Part shown: positions 7,129 to 7,221 of the stretch, piece after piece
How positions within the stretch are numbered: position 1 is the first letter of the stretch
Layout of the letters: every line of letters starts with the position of its first letter
Origin: an uncultured Odoribacter sp.
GTDB taxonomy: Bacteria > Bacteroidota > Bacteroidia > Bacteroidales > Marinifilaceae
Direction: 5' to 3'
Assembly (NCBI GenBank): GCA_934725835.1
Contig: CAKVCR010000144.1
Location: 1-7,221 of the forward strand
DNA: 7,221 bases
Program-made: the position numbers and the translations under genes
The notes under the pieces: generated by a model
The model's input: only the letters and a program-made list of their open reading frames with translations
Databases searched by the model: none
Told to the model about the DNA's origin: nothing

Positions 7129-7221
7129 AAGTTTAAATGTTTTAGTGTTTTAATATTTAGGTTGTTATCTATTTTCTTCAACTAAGATGTTATTCCCATT
7201 TATAATAAAATGTATTGATGT
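7129..7221 (-). promoter_or_regulatory. AT-rich leader upstream of the SusC-type gene
   Basis: These 93 bases are the only sequence upstream of the first gene in the window. Read on the minus strand they are strongly AT-rich and contain no TTTG and no TAnnTTTG element, the hallmarks of the primary sigma promoter in Bacteroides. The last bases before the start contain repeated A-rich tracts (TTAAAACACTAAAACATTTA) and no Shine-Dalgarno, which is usual in Bacteroidota, where A-rich leaders favour initiation. No gene and no convincing hairpin is seen. A promoter may lie here, recognised by an alternative sigma factor, or further upstream. Confidence 0.4.

Noticed and set aside
1..7221. A polysaccharide utilisation locus for a named glycan
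   Set aside because: SusC/SusD alone do not define a glycan, and no glycoside hydrolase, lyase, esterase, sulfatase or hybrid two-component sensor is present in the window.
1..7221. CRISPR array, insertion sequence, tRNA/rRNA or integration site
   Set aside because: Coding sequence fills nearly the whole window; I saw no regularly spaced repeats, transposase motifs, terminal inverted repeats or structural RNA.

Overview
The window holds one operon-like array on the minus strand of a member of the Bacteroidota. It reads right to left: a SusC/RagA-type TonB-dependent outer-membrane transporter with an N-terminal STN signalling domain (7128-3709), its SusD/RagB-type surface lipoprotein (3695-2220), a DUF4843-type lipoprotein (2204-1515), and a PKD-like family lipoprotein (1499 down to the left edge, C-terminus cut off by the window). 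The last gene is an uninterrupted frame of 499 codons that runs off the window without a stop.

The organism is inferred from the SusC/SusD pair, the DUF4843 and PKD-like partners (all characteristic of Bacteroidota), the AT-rich base composition, A/T-rich translation starts without a clear Shine-Dalgarno, and lipoprotein signals of Bacteroidota type. The SusC N-terminus, with a basic and tryptophan-rich stretch before the signal helix followed by STN, resembles gut Bacteroidales such as the Odoribacter/Butyricimonas group. That genus-level guess is weak.

Layout: 7129-7221 is a short AT-rich leader in front of the transporter gene. The four genes follow with gaps of only 13, 15 and 15 bases and no visible terminator, so one transcript is likely. 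No plus-strand gene is credible; the plus-strand open frames are antisense shadows.

Likely joint function: SusC forms the TonB-driven barrel, SusD the hinged lid that captures substrate outside the cell, and the two further lipoproteins probably sit on the cell surface as accessory binding or docking subunits. The STN domain predicts control by a FecR-type anti-sigma factor and an ECF sigma factor, probably encoded just beyond the right edge. No glycoside hydrolase, polysaccharide lyase or sulfatase is present here, so the substrate is open; a peptide or glycopeptide is at least as plausible as a glycan. The locus is a recognisable family arrangement rather than a clearly new system. Its most interesting points are the undefined roles of the two accessory lipoproteins and the unknown cargo.
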